From Capitella teleta (Eukaryota; Annelida; Polychaeta; Capitellidae), in the NCBI GenBank assembly GCA_000328365.1, contig KB294939.1, forward strand, positions 228,372-292,371: 64,000 nt of DNA, given 5' to 3'. The position numbers and the translations under genes were made by a program. The notes beneath the pieces are model-generated. The model ran no database searches, was not told the DNA's origin, and saw only the letters and a program-made list of their open reading frames with translations. Position 1 is the first letter of the stretch, and every line of letters begins with the position of its first letter. Below are positions 1 to 15,700 of the stretch, piece after piece.

Positions 1-1195
1 GGGTATACTTGTACTCAAAATTAATCAACCTATTTGTAACCATATTGTAACAGCTTCTTATATATAGAGGGTTTGATTGGTTTCAGAGATCGTTCATATA
101 TATGATGATATGACATTACAACTGTGAGCCATTACACATGCATATACTAGTAGTTATCAATATGATGAACGTAGACGGCTTCATTTTTCTTCCTTGATGA
201 CTTCGCAGATGTTAGGCTTATAATAATAACTAACCTACAAAATGTATTGCAGAGTGTGGCTTTTACTACATTGTATATATATGTACGTAGCTAATTAGGG
301 TGCTAGTAGCCTGCTAAGATGTTCCAGTGTCCTCCGACAGGTTGAGACAATGAGTTATGTCAAGCGCCCGACCTGGAGACAGTGGATCGAGAGCTGCTTC
401 ATTGATTAATCAATTACACCTTAAACGTTATCGTCTGTCGTTTTGAAAGTCAAGTAGGCCTATATAATTATGTGACTGTAACAGGATTCCAGGTATAAAT
501 TATAGCTATTGTCATTATGATAGTAATTATAGAGCGCTTTAGAGTATACATGTACACGTACAGATCGCGTAGTAGGTACTCATGCAGTACATGTGTGATC
601 ATGTGAGTCGACATGACACATGTGACACAAATTCATCATTGAGCACGATAGCTATTGCTTATGGAATGAATTCATAACCTCCACTATCATGCATAAGCAG
701 TTTCAGACCCTTGGTGTGAAGATCGCATCGATTTTGCATGGTAAAATGAAGTTTAAAAAGGCCCATCGCGGCAAGGGATGTTTACGTGTGATAGGACCTT
801 GATCTCGAGCACTGATTGGCGGAGAGCTCAATATGATCCTGAATTCTCAGCTCGACGGTTCTTTTGGTGGTCCTAACTTTCATTGATGACTTTCTACTAA
901 TTATCATGATCGTTCGAGGTGGTTCCACGTCAAATAATGACGAGTAGGCATCAAGGGTGTTATACACAAAGCGGCTTGCTTTAATCATCTAGCGCATGAT
1001 TGAGCTAAGAAACTAAACTATACTCGTTTATATTCAAGACACACTGTTCGATCTGCCTTCGTGTCAAAATCGGACCTTCGCTTGCCCAGTGATAGGACAG
1101 TCGCGCATTACAATTCTGTCGACAAGACACCGTGCAACATCAGAAAAGCAAACAAACAAAACATGAAAATCAGCCAAAACAAACAGAAAAAGAAT
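1..1195. other. Intergenic, no gene recognised
   Basis: AT-rich sequence with only short chance reading frames on either strand. I see no conserved protein, RNA gene or clear repeat. The left end of the window may cut a neighbouring gene's flank, but nothing shows it. Confidence 0.5.
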
Positions 1196-1209
1196 TTACA
1201 CAGATAAAC

Positions 1210-1215
1210 TTTATT
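1210..1215 (-). terminator. Probable CNOT3 polyadenylation signal
   Basis: An AATAAA hexamer on the minus strand, about 880 bases past the CNOT3 stop. The stretch between (1216-2092) has no gene and is strongly purine-rich on the plus strand (pyrimidine-rich in the transcript), as a long 3' UTR would be. A second AATAAA overlaps the stop codon at 2089-2094, so a short 3' end is also possible. Confidence 0.4.
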
Positions 1216-2092
1216 TTTTTGACATGTTTTTCAATCAAGATTTCGAATGGAGCAATGCCCGCATGCACTTCATAGAGTGAGCGAGCACCCTCCACAATAT
1301 TTACAAACTTCTCTTCTTTTTCCTCCTGTGACAGAAGAAAGCACTGGCGCTTGGTGCCGGAAAAGAGGCCGCCCGGCAAAACACGCAGGGACCTCACTCG
1401 CCACTGGCCAGCGTACTATACAAAAATAAGCACAGGAGAGCAGTGGCTCAGCATGTAAAAACCAAATGGAACGATGTCTGTTTCAAAGCACAAGTCACAG
1501 ATAAAGGAGGAGGAGAAATGATTAAGCACATTGACAAGGAGGAGAGGAAAAAAAAAAGGAAAGAAAAACGGGGAGTTTGATTTCATCTCGAACTATAACA
1601 CAGCTGCGAACAGACCAACACAGGAAGAAGGAGAGTGGGGAGAAATACGGGGGAAGAAGGAAGGAAGGAAGGAAGAGGGGCAGTTGGCTGCTTCTAACAT
1701 CATTGTACCACGCAAATGAAGATTTAAAAACTGTGACTCGTACAGGGAAGAAAAAGAGAGACAGAAAAAAACAAAAAAAAAACTGAAATGCATTTCACAA
1801 AAGGGAAGGTGGCACTCGTGTTTTTCACAGCAGTAGATGATGAGGAGGAGGAGGAGGAGGAAAGAGGAGGAGTGGGAGGGGGAGAGGAGGAATACCAGAG
1901 TACCACAGCTCCTGAGAACACAGCGTGAGCAGCGGCAGAGAGCACTGCCCCCTTCAGTCTATGACACCCCTGTCAATCACTCTTCCTTCTTCATCACAAC
2001 ATGGCTTCTTCATCCTTACATAACAGCAGCAGCAGCCAGAGAACACATTCATCCATTTGCGCTGGTCCATGCTGTCTTGTTTCTTTGCTTTA

Positions 2093-6205
<4,113 letters not shown>

Positions 6206-6570
6206 TGCTACGTAAAACTTTTAAAAATAGATGGAGTCATTATACGAAAGTAAGCAAAAGAATGGGATAAGCGCTTAGACAATGTATCCACGCTTTTAAA
6301 TCAATGAACTGGGATCTTTGTTGCACACAAAATGGCTGACTTCTCATTTGACCAAACAACCTCTTTTCTACAATTCTCTCCCAGGAAAAAATAGTTCACT
6401 ATGAGCCCTCCTCTGATCCTTTAGAGGCTAATACAGTCAAGAACAATAAGTGAAACATGTGATAAATATGTTTTTTATCGTCTGTGCTCAATTTACAGTA
6501 CGTTTGAGAGATTTCAGGTTTTCACGTGCCATCGTCGTAAGGATACAAGACTAAGATCCCATTTTTGATC

Positions 6571-6582
6571 TGCGCATGCGCA
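6571..6582. promoter_or_regulatory. NRF1-type palindromic site
   Basis: TGCGCATGCGCA is a perfect match to the palindromic NRF1 consensus. It lies 366 bases upstream of the CNOT3 start codon and about 1.26 kb upstream of the CEP131 start codon, on the expected side of both divergent genes. NRF1 sites are common in animal housekeeping and bidirectional promoters. Binding here is inferred. Confidence 0.55.
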
Positions 6583-6592
6583 TTAGTTGTAT

Positions 6593-6600
6593 ACTTCCGG
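6593..6600. promoter_or_regulatory. ETS-type site
   Basis: ACTTCCGG matches the ETS-factor core (CCGGAAGT on the other strand) and lies 10 bases from the NRF1-type palindrome. NRF1 plus ETS is a frequent pair in housekeeping promoters. This suggests the core of a shared CNOT3/CEP131 promoter. Confidence 0.45.
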
Positions 6601-7843
6601 CTGTCATGTTTTGGCCAAAATTCTTGAAAAGTATAAGTGAACAGATCTGATGACTGATATTTAGCGATTAGCTATCACATCGTGCCGCATTGCACTTCTT
6701 ATCTCAAAGGTGAATTTCTGCGGGTAAAATGCGATTGTCGAAGTGTGTCACTCAAGCGATTCCGAGCATAGTCCAGGGTGACAGAAGGGTCATGACACTC
6801 GCTCACACTGACAGTCACAGTGAAATGACAGGACCGAAAACTCAGAAGTCAGACTCAGAGAGACTGACTCACTAGGGAGTGTGACGGGTCACACTCACAT
6901 ACCCATGGTCCCATGTCATGGTACTGGATACTGGCATGGGAGTATCATAGGTGTCCCAAAATTCAAAATTCGCTTCATAATTAACTTTAATATCATTGCA
7001 AATGGTATTACATTAATCATTATAATCTCTCAAATAAAAAATCATGAAATCATGCATAAATGCTTGGGTTTGATCTTTTACAGAACATTAGATATTTATC
7101 TTTTATAGTTTCAGAGGTTATTTGAAACCGATGATGTAGATGACATGCTATGTGATTGACGTGGCTATTTATGATGGCATACAAACTAATGGTCATCCTG
7201 ATGTAACCTGGTTGTTCCTTAGTCACACAATATGTTCTGTAGATGATCAATTGGATCATATGAGTTTATACCATATTATCTCAGTTAAATATACAGTGCG
7301 TGAAGACAGAGGCTGAGAGCATTTCAGTTTCACGTTGAATAAACAGGCTCTCCAATAAGACCGCCCTGTAGATCAGCCTATTAGACCTGTGGGAAGCATG
7401 GGGCCCATAGTTATGTAATCCTTGAAACAACAGTCTGCTTACCACTTTCCTGCGTTTGATCAAAGCGGCATGGGATAAGGTGACGGCCGACATAGTGCGC
7501 TGCTGCTTCAGGAAGTGCAGCATTCCGAAAGCCATGGACGGAACTGAGGACCACATGAGATGGCAAGTGCCTGCTGCTAAACATAGCTTGGCGCTAGTGC
7601 CCATTTACTCATATTCATGAATACCTGGTTTAGGGAATGTGCGTTAATCTGAAACTATACACTATAGCGTGGTCAAATCTGAGGCAAATGGATTTTGTGT
7701 TGTAGTAATTTGTGAATTGTAAAATGAAAAAAATAGCACCCCAATACTTGTGTTACATTATTCTATCTTGAATTTTTGGATGACTTCATCATTTGATGAG
7801 ATCTAATTGATTGTCCCATATCTGATTTTCATTGCAGCTCACC

Positions 7844-10800
7844 ATGTCCAGCAAGAAGGCCAACACTGAGGACCTTGGGCTCAGTTTAACTGGTTCACAG
7901 TTTGGAACTCCCCTGTCCAGCTCTAGGAGCAGACCCAACTCAGCAAAGGTGTTTTTCAAATCCCATGCCGTCTCCTGCAATTTTACATGTTAATTTTTGT
8001 AGCTGTCTAATCGTAGTGCGACCACTCCAAAAGGCAGACCAAAAGGTGATTCAACCTAATTCCTGCGTTCTTCCATTTTGTTCTACATGTATATTCTGAC
8101 TTCAGCGTCCAATGGAGCTTTGAGTGGTAGAAGTGATCTGAGTTCGGCTCGAACAACAGGAAGACAATGCAAACCGAGAACTCCCACTGCCAACCCAAAA
8201 TCTGCCAAGTAGGCTGGAGGTTGCCCCAGGTGCATTAAACTTAATGCTCTTTACTTCCAGGGATGATTTTCTTGCCTTATTCGAATCAAATACTCAGCCA
8301 AAAGCTACTAAACGGAAACCGCAGGGGAAAGGAGCCGTGAAGCCTGCCTGGGTTAGTTGCAGGTTTCTTTCTTTCATCTCCAACTCTCGCTTCTCCCAGG
8401 CAACGCCGTTGGACAGTGCACGCAGCTCCAGTACTCTGGTTGCTGACCAAGCCACCACTCAAGCGTCCAGCAGTCGCTTCTCTCACAGCGTCTTCCTCCC
8501 AAACAGCGCTCGTAGCACCAGCACCATTGACACTGTGGATGACTGCGCTAACCTTCAGCCCAAAGCTTCCAAGCACACGGTCAGAGCAGCAGAGACGCTG
8601 CTGGAGTTTGGGCAGCGCATGTGTGAAGACGACCTCTCCGCCAGCCTGAATTCCCGCTCGTCCCATCATGGAGGCAACGAGTTCTCAGTGGATACTCAGC
8701 AGGACGCGCAGAAAGCAACCAAATTGAACAGCATCGCCAACAACATGACCTCGCAGGCATTCAGCCCTGGAGCTAAGACTCCGCTGATGAGCATGGAGAA
8801 CTCGTATCAAAACATCAAACACAAAACTGTTAATCAGACGTCACAAAAGGGAAGAAATGTGAAAGCAGAGGATTTTGTGAAAGTGTGCAACATGGCCGCC
8901 ACCAAGATCCAGCGCTGGTACATGCGTCACTGTGTCAGGCGGAGATCCGGAGAAGCTGCTATCAAACGACTCCTGCAGGACAAACGAGAAGAGAAGGAAG
9001 CGGAGAAGAAAAGGGACCGGAAGGAAGATCAGAATAAGGAAGAGGAGAGGAAGAGAGTCCGAGAAGAAAAGGCACGACAGGCCAGGCAGAATGCCATCCA
9101 GGTCAGGTCACGGGATCAAAAGTGGTGCTTCACTGACTGTTTTGCTTTGTAGGAATTGCAGAGGAAACGTGAGGAGAAGCGGTCGCTGGCTCAAAAGACG
9201 GCTGAAGAGGAAGTTCGCTTCCTGCAGGCAAACGGCAAAGTCAGCAAAACGCCAGCCAGGGTTGGTAAAAAGAGAATCCCGAAATTGAAGCCTCCAGTCG
9301 CACAGAACAACGGTGACTCTGGCAGTGACACCGCTTCATCCCGTCACTCTTCGCTGTCACCCGCCGATCCCTGCTCCACACAGGTGACAAGCTGTCTGTT
9401 TTCATTTCCATGGTAACCATTTGATTTAAAAGCCAAAGGAAATTGTGTCTTCCGCGTCACCAGAGCAATTGCCAGATCTGAGCCAAGCCGCAAGCAGCAA
9501 AGTCACAATGGACGATTTGATGAACACACTACACAAACTGGAAGAAGATGCAAAATTCCCAACCGCACGCAATGAAAAGGAGAACAAAAAACCATTCGGT
9601 TGGCGTGAGTGTTGAACCTTCAATTTAGGAAGCTTCCTCCGTTCATTCTTTCCCCTTCAGTTGATGACCTTGAACCCTCAGATCGCAGTTCATCCAAAGG
9701 AAGTGAACGCAACCGTCTGTCAGCGGAGAAACTCCACAAATTACAGGATTCGGAGAAAACTGATAATGTCAGCAAGAGTGGTTTATTGAGCGACGCCAAA
9801 CTGCAGAGCATCATGCACTATTTGAACGACGTGGAAAGCGCCGAGAGGCTGAGTGAAATTGACCAGGTAATTGACCCTAGTGAGTGATGAGCGTGTTTGT
9901 TGATTTGTGAGTGCAGGAGTTAATCCGAGCGAATGACCAGCTGGAACGACCGGCCCTGTTGGTGCCGTCCACCGATGAGCTGCAAGAACTGGAACAGGCA
10001 ACCATTGCCGCATCAGAGATTACGCAACAGATGTTGACGCAGAAGATGGAGCTGGAAGACAAGAAACGAACAGCGAATATGCTGCAGAAAGCGCTGAGTC
10101 AGCAGAGGGAGCTGACGGTGAGGCACGCGAGGGAGACGGAGCGGGAGATGAAAAAGCGTCTGGACGTCCAGAAGGAAGAGTACGAAGAAACCATCAAGCG
10201 ACATCTTGGCTTCATAGATCAGGTAAAAATGCAGAGACGCTCAGATGTGCTGATTTAGCTCTTGTTTTGTAGTTGATCGATGACAAGAAATCATTGAGTG
10301 AAAAATGTGAACAAGTTGTGAAAGAATTGAAGGTTGTGAGTAAGAAATACGAAGACCGGATTAAGAGCATTCAGGATAAGTGAGGAGAATTTTTGTTTGT
10401 TTCGTTTTTAATTAACGATCTTGTCCTCAGCCATGAAGTTGAAACACGGAAGTTGAAAGATGTGCAAGCAGCGGCAGAGAAGCTGCGAAGAGAAAAATGG
10501 ATGGACGAAAAGACCAAGAAAATTAAAGTGAGTTGTGAGTCACGAGAATGATGGTTGTAAAGATGTTGTTGCAGGAGATGACTGTGAAAGGTTTGGAGCC
10601 AGAAATCCAAAGACTCATAGCGAAACACAAAGCGGAGCTGAAGAAGATGAATTCCATTCACGAGGCTGAACTGCTGGCATCAGACGAAAGAGCCGGCCAG
10701 AGGTACATCAAGATGACGGAGGAACTGAGAGACCAGTTAGCGCATGAGAAGGAAGCAGCATGTGCACGGGAGCGTGATCTAGCGAGACAGACGTACGAGA

Positions 10801-11991
10801 AGCAGATGCAACAGGAAGAGGAAGCGTATCAACAGCAGAGGAGGCGCCTCTACACGGAGGTCCAAGAGGAGAAAGATCGTCAGGCACAGCAAGCGTCTCG
10901 CCAGAGGGCAGAACTGGACCGTCTGCAACGGCAACTGGAAGACGCTCACTCCAACAGCTCCACTGCTCTGAAAATGGAATATGAGAAAGCGAGGCAGGAG
11001 CAGGAGAAACGACACCACGTAAGGGGGTTGCAGTCTCGGGGGCAGGAAGGGTGCTCATGGCGTGTGCATTATTTCAGAGCGAGATGCGGCTGCTGAAGGA
11101 GCAGTTGGCAGCGGAGAAGATGGCATGGGAGGAGAACCATTTGAAGATGCAGGACGCCTGGGCCGCCAGTAAGGAGAGGGAACTGCGGGAGAACGTGAGG
11201 AAGGAGCGCGACCATGAGATCGAAATGGTCATCGAGCGTTTGGAGGCGGACAACCAGAACTCGCGGGAGGAGTGTCAACGCGTGGCAGACAACCGAATAA
11301 AGTGAGACACCAATCCTGGTGTTTATCAGATTGAAAAATTTGCATTTCAGGAGAATCCGTGACAAATACGAAGCAGAGGTTGAGGAGTTGGAACGTTCAG
11401 AGAGACAGACGATGGAGCGATACAACCAGACGAAGGTGAGCGAGAGCTTGTTCAACTCTGACGGATCTGATGATTGCGTACCCTCTGGTAATACACAGGC
11501 TGCTCTGGCAGAGTATGAAGGTGAGAATGAACGGCTCAAGGTCACGATGAAGCAGAAAGACAGAGAGGTCATGGAGGTCAAAAGGGTGAGCGTTCATTTG
11601 ACACTTCTGTTGATAGATGCATGTGTTCCTTTCGCAGTTGTTGGATAAGTTGAACGAAGAAAGAGATCGCGTCTCTGACGTGATTCGACAGGAGTTTGCT
11701 GACCGCTTGGTGACCACGGACGAAGAGAACAAAAGGGTGAAGAACGCAATGTCTGAGCTGAAAGCGAGGCATCGAATTGAAGTGGAAAGGGCCAAAGAGG
11801 AGGTGGAGGAGGTGAAGAAGGCCAAGGAGGTGGAGATGGAGGAGGTCCACAAAAGGGTCAAGCAGGCCATCCTCAAGAAGGAAGACGTGGTCACTCAGCT
11901 CAAGAATCAGTACCAGGCAGCGGTCAAGAGGGCTGACCACTTGGAAGGTCTCCTGGAACAGCAGAGGAAACAGCTGCTAGGGAAGAAGTGA
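7844..11991 (+). CDS. CEP131: Centrosomal protein of 131 kDa (AZI1)
   Basis: Centriolar-satellite protein needed for ciliogenesis and flagellum formation. Sixteen coding exons join in frame: 7844-7948, 8003-8045, 8106-8208, 8261-8351, 8400-9101, 9153-9383, 9433-9604, 9661-9866, 9917-10222, 10273-10379, 10431-10527, 10574-11020, 11078-11301, 11351-11435, 11499-11585 and 11638-11991. They total 1120 codons (1119 aa; human 1083). The N-terminal third is Ser-rich and disordered and contains an IQ-like segment (AATKIQRWYMRHC) near 8895. The rest is continuous coiled coil, closely matching the human protein in ETIKRHLGFIDQ, KGLEPEIQRLIAKHK, HEAELLASDERAGQR, DVIRQEFADRL and AVKRADHLEGLLEQ. Introns are mostly 48-60 bases. 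The intron 8352-8399 is 48 bases and open in frame, so retaining it would add 16 residues. No frame break is seen. Confidence 0.95.
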
Positions 11992-12766
11992 TCTCACGAA
12001 GTGCTCTTATCGTGTTTGTTTTTATATCTAGATTTTGCTTTAAGCTGTGCTTCGAAGCATATAATTATCAAAGTTCCGTCCATTCATCTGCATGTGTTTT
12101 CTGATCTCATAGATATTCTCATAGATATTCTTGTTGTGGCTTATGAGATGGCGAATTGTCACAAATTAAAAGGTTGTACTTGTCTCATGTACTTGAATGC
12201 TGTTTCGCTTTGATGATTTAAACTCTATAATTAATGAACCAAGTGAAAATGAAATGTTGGGTTTGCACACATCAAAACTTTATTCCACATGTAACACGAA
12301 AAAAGAAGCGAATCTTCAATCAGCAAATCCCGTTTGCTCGTATTCATAATTTATCCATCCTCAGCTGTGATATTTACAACATAACAGATTAATTACATTT
12401 ATATACATTTTTCCACACTAAAATATAATAATCATTATACCCTTGCAATTATTACTCTCCCATATAACAAATGAAAAATTTATGCGCCTGGCAGAAATAT
12501 TATTTTGTTTAGCTGTTTTCAATGAACACTGCAAAAAAAAGAAAAGGAGATTCAAAAAATAAATCATGAACATTCCTCAAGACTAGAAAACCATATTCTG
12601 GATTTGACTTCGTTCAAATTGACCAGAGAAAAAAAAAAAGACTTTTCTATTGGAAGGCAAGTTGCTCATTAAACACAGAACAAAGCACAGAAGAGAGAGA
12701 TCATGTGATCACAATAGCGGTACAACAGCTCGCCCTTCGTCTACGGAATGTGTTTCTCGGGAAGTC
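11992..12766. other. Convergent 3' ends of CEP131 and HID1
   Basis: The two stop codons face each other 775 bases apart. CEP131 has a possible ATTAAA signal near 12163 on the plus strand. HID1 has AATAAA on the minus strand at 12279-12284. The two 3' UTRs are therefore close to end to end. No other gene is seen. Confidence 0.6.
12279..12284 (-). terminator. Probable HID1 polyadenylation signal
   Basis: AATAAA on the minus strand, about 480 bases beyond the HID1 stop codon in the HID1 direction of transcription, in AT-rich sequence. Confidence 0.5.
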
Positions 12767-15700
12767 TTAAACGCGTTGAATCTCAAACAGTTTGACGTCA
12801 GTGTCGTACCACACGGGAGGGTCGACATTTCTGAGGGAGGATAAGTTAGAAGGGTACGGTGACATTGGGGAGCGCTCACCTGATGTAAATGACGCCCCAC
12901 ATGTAGGTACGGAACCACATGGTGGTACCACTGTTGGCCTGGTACTTGCGGATGAGGATGGGGTGCGGTACAGGCAGCAGCCCCACCAGCGTCCCATGCT
13001 GTAGGAACTTCAAGATCTCAGACTCATCAGTCAGACCCCTGGTGAGGAAAAGATCAATGTGATGTCACGTGATATATAGCGCTTACTTGTCAATGCAAAT
13101 CTTCTCCACTTGGGGGACGAGAACTTGTAGGAGACGCATAATGGTCTGCAAGGGAAGCTTCTGTTTCCATGACGATACCTGTGATTGAAGGGTTAGTCAA
13201 GGGGGAGACGGACGAGGGGGTAGCGTACCCATTCAGGGCTGGGGACAAAGCCACCAGAGGCTGATACCGACATTCCTTTACGGAGGGGAGGTCTGCTGCT
13301 CTCGTCAGCTGTGGAACTCGTTGGGCTGGCCGGAGGTGTGGGCTATGAAGGAGAAGTGGTTGAGAGAGGAAGAGGGAGGGAGGGGTCGTAGCTACCATGC
13401 TCTTAGCTTTGTTCAGAGGAGGCCTCGGAGCGTGATTCATGGCGTATGCCTCATCTGAAGAATCCTGCAGCGGTGGAAGCAGGTCTGCTGCACTGTTCAG
13501 AACCGAGGGCTGTGTACCGGGAAGAACGATGGAAGTTCCAGAAGGACCAGCCAGTGGGGGCGCCTGTGCAGTCTCCACATGCGCCACAGAGGCAGGAGAC
13601 TTCTCTGTCATTTTATCAATTCCTGGAGAGAAAATATCTCTGTGAGGAATAAAACCCGAATAAGAGCCAAACGAATGGATGGAAAGACAAGGGAGGCAGC
13701 TTATCTAAAACAGTGTTCCCGAATTCCCTGCGGAAAGAGACCTCAGCCCAGCACACGCACTTCCCACCTGAGGCTTACCAAGCATTGACGACAGTCTCTG
13801 TTTAAATTCACTGACTTCTGAGCGTTGCACGTTTGCCGCTTGCTGGATGGTCACCTTGGGTTCCTCCTTCTTTTCCGCCCATTTTGTCCAGAAGTCATAA
13901 TAATCAGCCATCCCCTGTGCCTGCTCCTTGTCCTTGTTGTAGGCGACCATGATGCGCTGCAGAATAGGCACAGCGATCGACTCAGTCTTCTTCACCTTGC
14001 ACGCTTGGTGCACCATGGAGTGAGGGTAGCCGTGCCTCTGAGCCAATCCAGCGCTCAGTCCGTCTTTGTTGCTCCGTTCGCCATTTTTCTTCTTCTGACT
14101 TCTTCTCTTTTCTACACGTAACGACGATCGCCTCTTGCGAGTGAGGGGGTCGAAGGCCCTCTGCAGGACTTGGTCCCAGGGATCCTCCCCTGGATCCAGT
14201 GGGGGTCCCTCCGGGGACTTTTTGACTTCCTCGGCGTCGCACATGTCCAATTCGTGTTCGAAGGCGTCTGCCTCGGTTGCGAACGTGTCCAGTTGATATT
14301 CGTAAGAGATTGAATGGCATGGCAGGACTGCAGGGAAAGCAGACAACACAGCAGACTCAGTGGCAGAAGGACAACAAAAAGCACAAAGTATATTACTTGG
14401 CAAAAAGATTTAAAAAGAAAGAAATTTCAAACTTTAAATAAATTGAACACAATTTTTGATGAAGCAAAATAGAAAAAAATTGTAACACCAAAAATTAATA
14501 CAATTTTTTAAAACAACAGAAACACAGAACAGAAAGAGAGATGGAGAGAAGATGAGAAGATATTCCCTGGGGTCCTGCCATACCAAACAAACGACTCGGA
14601 ATGTCACGCCAAGTGCATGATACAAATAAAACAACATCGTCTGCTGGTGGTGGTGAGAAGCACTAAGAACGCAAACGCCTTAGAGAAGGAAAAAACAACC
14701 GTCACCCGTGAAGTGAGTGAGTGAGCAAGAAGCTACTTAAGTTAATTGCAAGGGGAAAATATAACGAAAAACAATACTTTACTTTTAACAGTGATCATTG
14801 AAAACCCTAAAAAAACATGGAAAAAAAAAAAAGAAAAAAAAGGAGACCTTAAAACAATATCAAATAGGGGAGAATTTCCATGCATTAAAAAGAAGCCCCA
14901 AAAAAATTAGACATTTTAACAAGGCCCCAGCAACTGAATCATGCAATCTCCTGGTGCCTGCGGTGTGCCAATGGTAGAAGGCGAATTATACCTCCAACAG
15001 GCAGGAGAGTCAAAAAGGATGACCCCACTGTTAAATAGGTCAAACAGGGTGAGGAGGCAGGGCGTAATCAAGCAGGAGAGACGTGATAAGTGGTTCTTAC
15101 CAGGAGTAGCAGCCAGCGTGGCCTTCAAGGTGCCTGGCTCAGCCTCAGCTGCTGGTGTTGATCCCTCCATCGACTGCTGAACTTCTGACGAGATGTCCAG
15201 AGAAGAAGCCGCTGGGTGACTGGACAGTTTGCGGCCACGTTTGGTTAGCGCTTTGGTGATTGACCCGTGGTCAATGGGAACATTGGCCAGTTGGTGAAAT
15301 ATGTTGCGTTTGCGGATGATTGTATATATCAGATTGGCATTCCCTGAGGAGAAAGAGGAGGAGGTAATGAGGAGGAGGAGGAGAGGGAGGTAATGAAGGG
15401 AGGGGGGAGGAAGGGGCAGCGTACCGTCAAACTGGTACTGGATGATGTTGTTGAAGACCTCCAGCAGGAAAAAGATGAGGTGGTGGTTGGTAGGACTGGC
15501 GTACAAGAACCATGGGGTGCTGAACGCCTGTGGAAGGTCAAGAGTTGAGTCATAAGTCAGGAGAAAAAGTCAAGAGTTGAGTCATAAGTCAGGAGAAAAA
15601 GTCAAGAGTTGAGTCATAAGTCAGGAGAAAAAGAGAGCGGCAGAGTCAGGAGAACGGCTTACCTCCAACAGATGGAGCATCTTCGTACTAGCGACCATTG

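Larger units (their letters stand above)
6206..7843. other. Divergent intergenic region, CNOT3 / CEP131
   Basis: The region between the two start codons holds the NRF1- and ETS-type sites. The bases just before the CEP131 ATG look like a splice acceptor (polypyrimidine then CAG at 7836-7838), so CEP131 probably has a non-coding first exon somewhere here. Around 6780-6895 is a stretch rich in scattered GTGAC/GTCAC motifs. No coding sequence is recognised. Confidence 0.5.

Noticed and set aside
13705-14403. A separate gene nested in HID1
   Set aside because: No start codon context, and the borders are splice sites in phase 1 that match the flanking HID1 exons, so an extra HID1 exon is simpler.
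14916-15506. One long HID1 exon of 196 codons
   Set aside because: The frame reads through a real intron. A donor after the TLAATPG codons and an acceptor before the NANLIY codons give the family's sequence.
15537-15632. CRISPR-like array
   Set aside because: The units are directly adjacent with no spacers, inside an intron of an animal gene.
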